NCBI GenBank assembly: GCA_958429225.1
Contig: CAUAJB010000034.1
Location: 1 to 21,508, forward strand
From: an uncultured Collinsella sp.
Lineage (GTDB): Bacteria > Actinomycetota > Coriobacteriia > Coriobacteriales > Coriobacteriaceae
Direction: 5' to 3'
Length of the DNA stretch: 21,508 bases
Shown one piece after another: positions 20,394 to 21,508 of the stretch (position 1 is its first letter; each line of letters begins with the position of its first letter). Below the pieces are notes generated by a model, which ran no database searches, was not told where the DNA came from, and was given only the letters and a program-made list of their open reading frames with translations. Both the position numbers and the translations under genes were made by a program.

Positions 20394-21508
20394 CTACTCG
20401 GCGAGAGCCTCCTGCTTTGCGATTGCCTTCTCGGAAATCTTCATAAAGGGCAGGTAGACGGCCATGCCAATGACAATCTCGAGAGCCTGCCACACGCCGG
20501 CGCGCCAGTCAAAGCCCGTAGCGAGCAGGGCATTGATGACGGGAGGCATAGTCCAGGGCACCTGGGCGATGCAGGGGCTGATGATGCCTGCGCAGGTAAG
20601 GCCATAGGTGATGCCGATGAACAGATCGGGAAGAAGGACAAACGGGATCATGAGCGGCAGGTTGTACACGATGGGGTAACCGTAGATAACCGGCTCGTTG
20701 ATGTTGAACAGACCAGGCAGGATAGCCATCTTGGAAACGGTCTCGGAAGCCTTGTTCTTGGAGAACAGGAGCGTGTCGAGCAGGAGCATGAGGGTGCAGC
20801 CCGAGCCGCCGATGAGGGCGAAGCTGTTAACGATCTGCATGTTCATGTAGTGATCGGGCTGGATGGTGCCACCGGCGGCAAAGGTAGCCATGTTGTCGAC
20901 GATGAGCATGGTCAGGATCGGCTCGACGGTAGCGCCAGAGATGGTGGACTGGTGAATACCGACGCAGAACAGCAGGTTAGCAAGGGTGTAGATGAGGATA
21001 ACAGCCCACGGACCGGCGTTCATGATGTTCTTGAGCGGGTTGGAGATGCACGTGGAGATGATGGTGCACAGATCGGTGCCGGCGCACACGGCGAGCAGGG
21101 CTGCGGCAAGAGCGAAGATCGCGAGGTTGAGCAGCATCGGGATCATGACGTTGAAGGAGTTGGAGACCGCGGGAGGCACGCCCTCGCCCAGCTTAACCTT
21201 GAGCTTCTCGACGCCAGAAATCTTGATGAAGAGCGAGACGGAAAGCAGGGCGATGATAATAGCCGAGAACAGACCGTTGGTGCCGGTGTTGGCAGTCGAA
21301 AGGGCGCCCGTGACCTCGGCGGAGGTGATCTTGTCGGTGAGCAGCGGGCTCGTGGCGGCAAGCGTGGCGGTGATCTGCTGCGGCATCATGATGACGAAAG
21401 CGGAGATGGCGACGACCATGCAAGCGAGCGGGTTATCGAAACGCTTGTTCTTAGCGAGGCTGTAGCCAATCAATCCGGCCAAGATAATGGCAGAGACGTT
21501 GAGGGTGC
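20394..21508 (-). CDS. PTS lactose/cellobiose-type EIIC permease (partial, N-terminus off right edge)
   Basis: Membrane sugar channel of the PTS. The reading frame is open to the window edge; about 371 C-terminal residues are present, with the N-terminal part beyond. It contains many transmembrane segments and the family hallmarks VGIHQSTISGATVEP, where the usual aromatic-GIHG is varied, and LFNINEPVIYGYPIVYNLPLMIPF, characteristic of the lactose/cellobiose (Lac) family. The C-terminus is short and hydrophilic (ISEKAIAKQEALAE). Substrate is likely a beta-linked disaccharide such as cellobiose, lactose or chitobiose, but this cannot be told from the sequence. It is first in the IIC-IIB-IIA order. 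Confidence 0.9.
   Translation of the reverse strand, partial: TLNVSAIILAGLIGYSLAKNKRFDNPLACMVVAISAFVIMMPQQITATLAATSPLLTDKITSAEVTGALSTANTGTNGLFSAIIIALLSVSLFIKISGVEKLKVKLGEGVPPAVSNSFNVMIPMLLNLAIFALAAALLAVCAGTDLCTIISTCISNPLKNIMNAGPWAVILIYTLANLLFCVGIHQSTISGATVEPILTMLIVDNMATFAAGGTIQPDHYMNMQIVNSFALIGGSGCTLMLLLDTLLFSKNKASETVSKMAILPGLFNINEPVIYGYPIVYNLPLMIPFVLLPDLFIGITYGLTCAGIISPCIAQVPWTMPPVINALLATGFDWRAGVWQALEIVIGMAVYLPFMKISEKAIAKQEALAE

Noticed and set aside
1..21508. CRISPR array, rRNA, prophage or integrase genes
   Set aside because: No regular repeat-spacer series, no rRNA core sequences and no phage or recombinase proteins were seen.

Overview
The window looks like chromosomal DNA from a high-GC gut actinobacterium of the class Coriobacteriia, most like Collinsella. 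This is inferred from the strong GC bias, a subclass-Ic aspartate aminotransferase, an archaeal-looking topoisomerase I, a Tat plus Hyp (hydrogenase maturation) cluster and many sugar-PTS and gut-type genes. No rRNA or tRNA was available to confirm it. Nearly all genes lie on the minus strand. Only a zinc-ribbon membrane protein (7086-8069) and a small unknown gene (15339-15593) are on plus.

Layout, left to right. 1-559 holds the N-terminal half of a family-3 solute-binding lipoprotein, running off the left edge. A leader of about 340 nt precedes it, with a promoter at 909-937 that contains an inverted repeat. At 1057-1273 lies an AT-rich element bounded by 37-38 bp inverted repeats, probably a MITE-like insertion. 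Then comes a minus-strand housekeeping block, in transcription order: tmk (thymidylate kinase), holB (DNA polymerase III delta prime), ricT (PSP1 protein with a very long Arg-rich tail), comF, and an unstudied AbiEi-like protein with a PD-(D/E)XK (DUF559-like) domain. tmk, holB and ricT are tightly packed, as in the tmk/holB/yaaT neighbourhood of Firmicutes.

8221-13350 reads on the minus strand as tatA/B, tatC, hypA, hypB, topA. It joins twin-arginine export to nickel-hydrogenase maturation. 13504-15189 holds an aspartate aminotransferase followed by a STAS anti-anti-sigma-type protein. 15680-17038 is nhaA, 17304-18227 is a Mn-dependent pyrophosphatase, and 18394-19347 is a ROK glucokinase. 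19589 to the right edge is a lactose/cellobiose-type PTS operon (IIC partial, then IIB, then IIA). The PTS phosphorylates a disaccharide during import, and the glucokinase could phosphorylate glucose released on hydrolysis.

Intergenic regions are rich in inverted repeats. There are good intrinsic terminators after ppaC, after the PTS operon, and between the small plus-strand gene and nhaA. There are also several repeats built on GGGACGTT, GGGACAG or TAGGGA motifs that look like dispersed genomic repeats. I found no complete new defence or mobile system. The best candidates for follow-up are the MITE-like element, the AbiEi/DUF559-like gene beside it, the hairpin that hides the comF ribosome binding site, and the structured, stop-free leader upstream of the lipoprotein.
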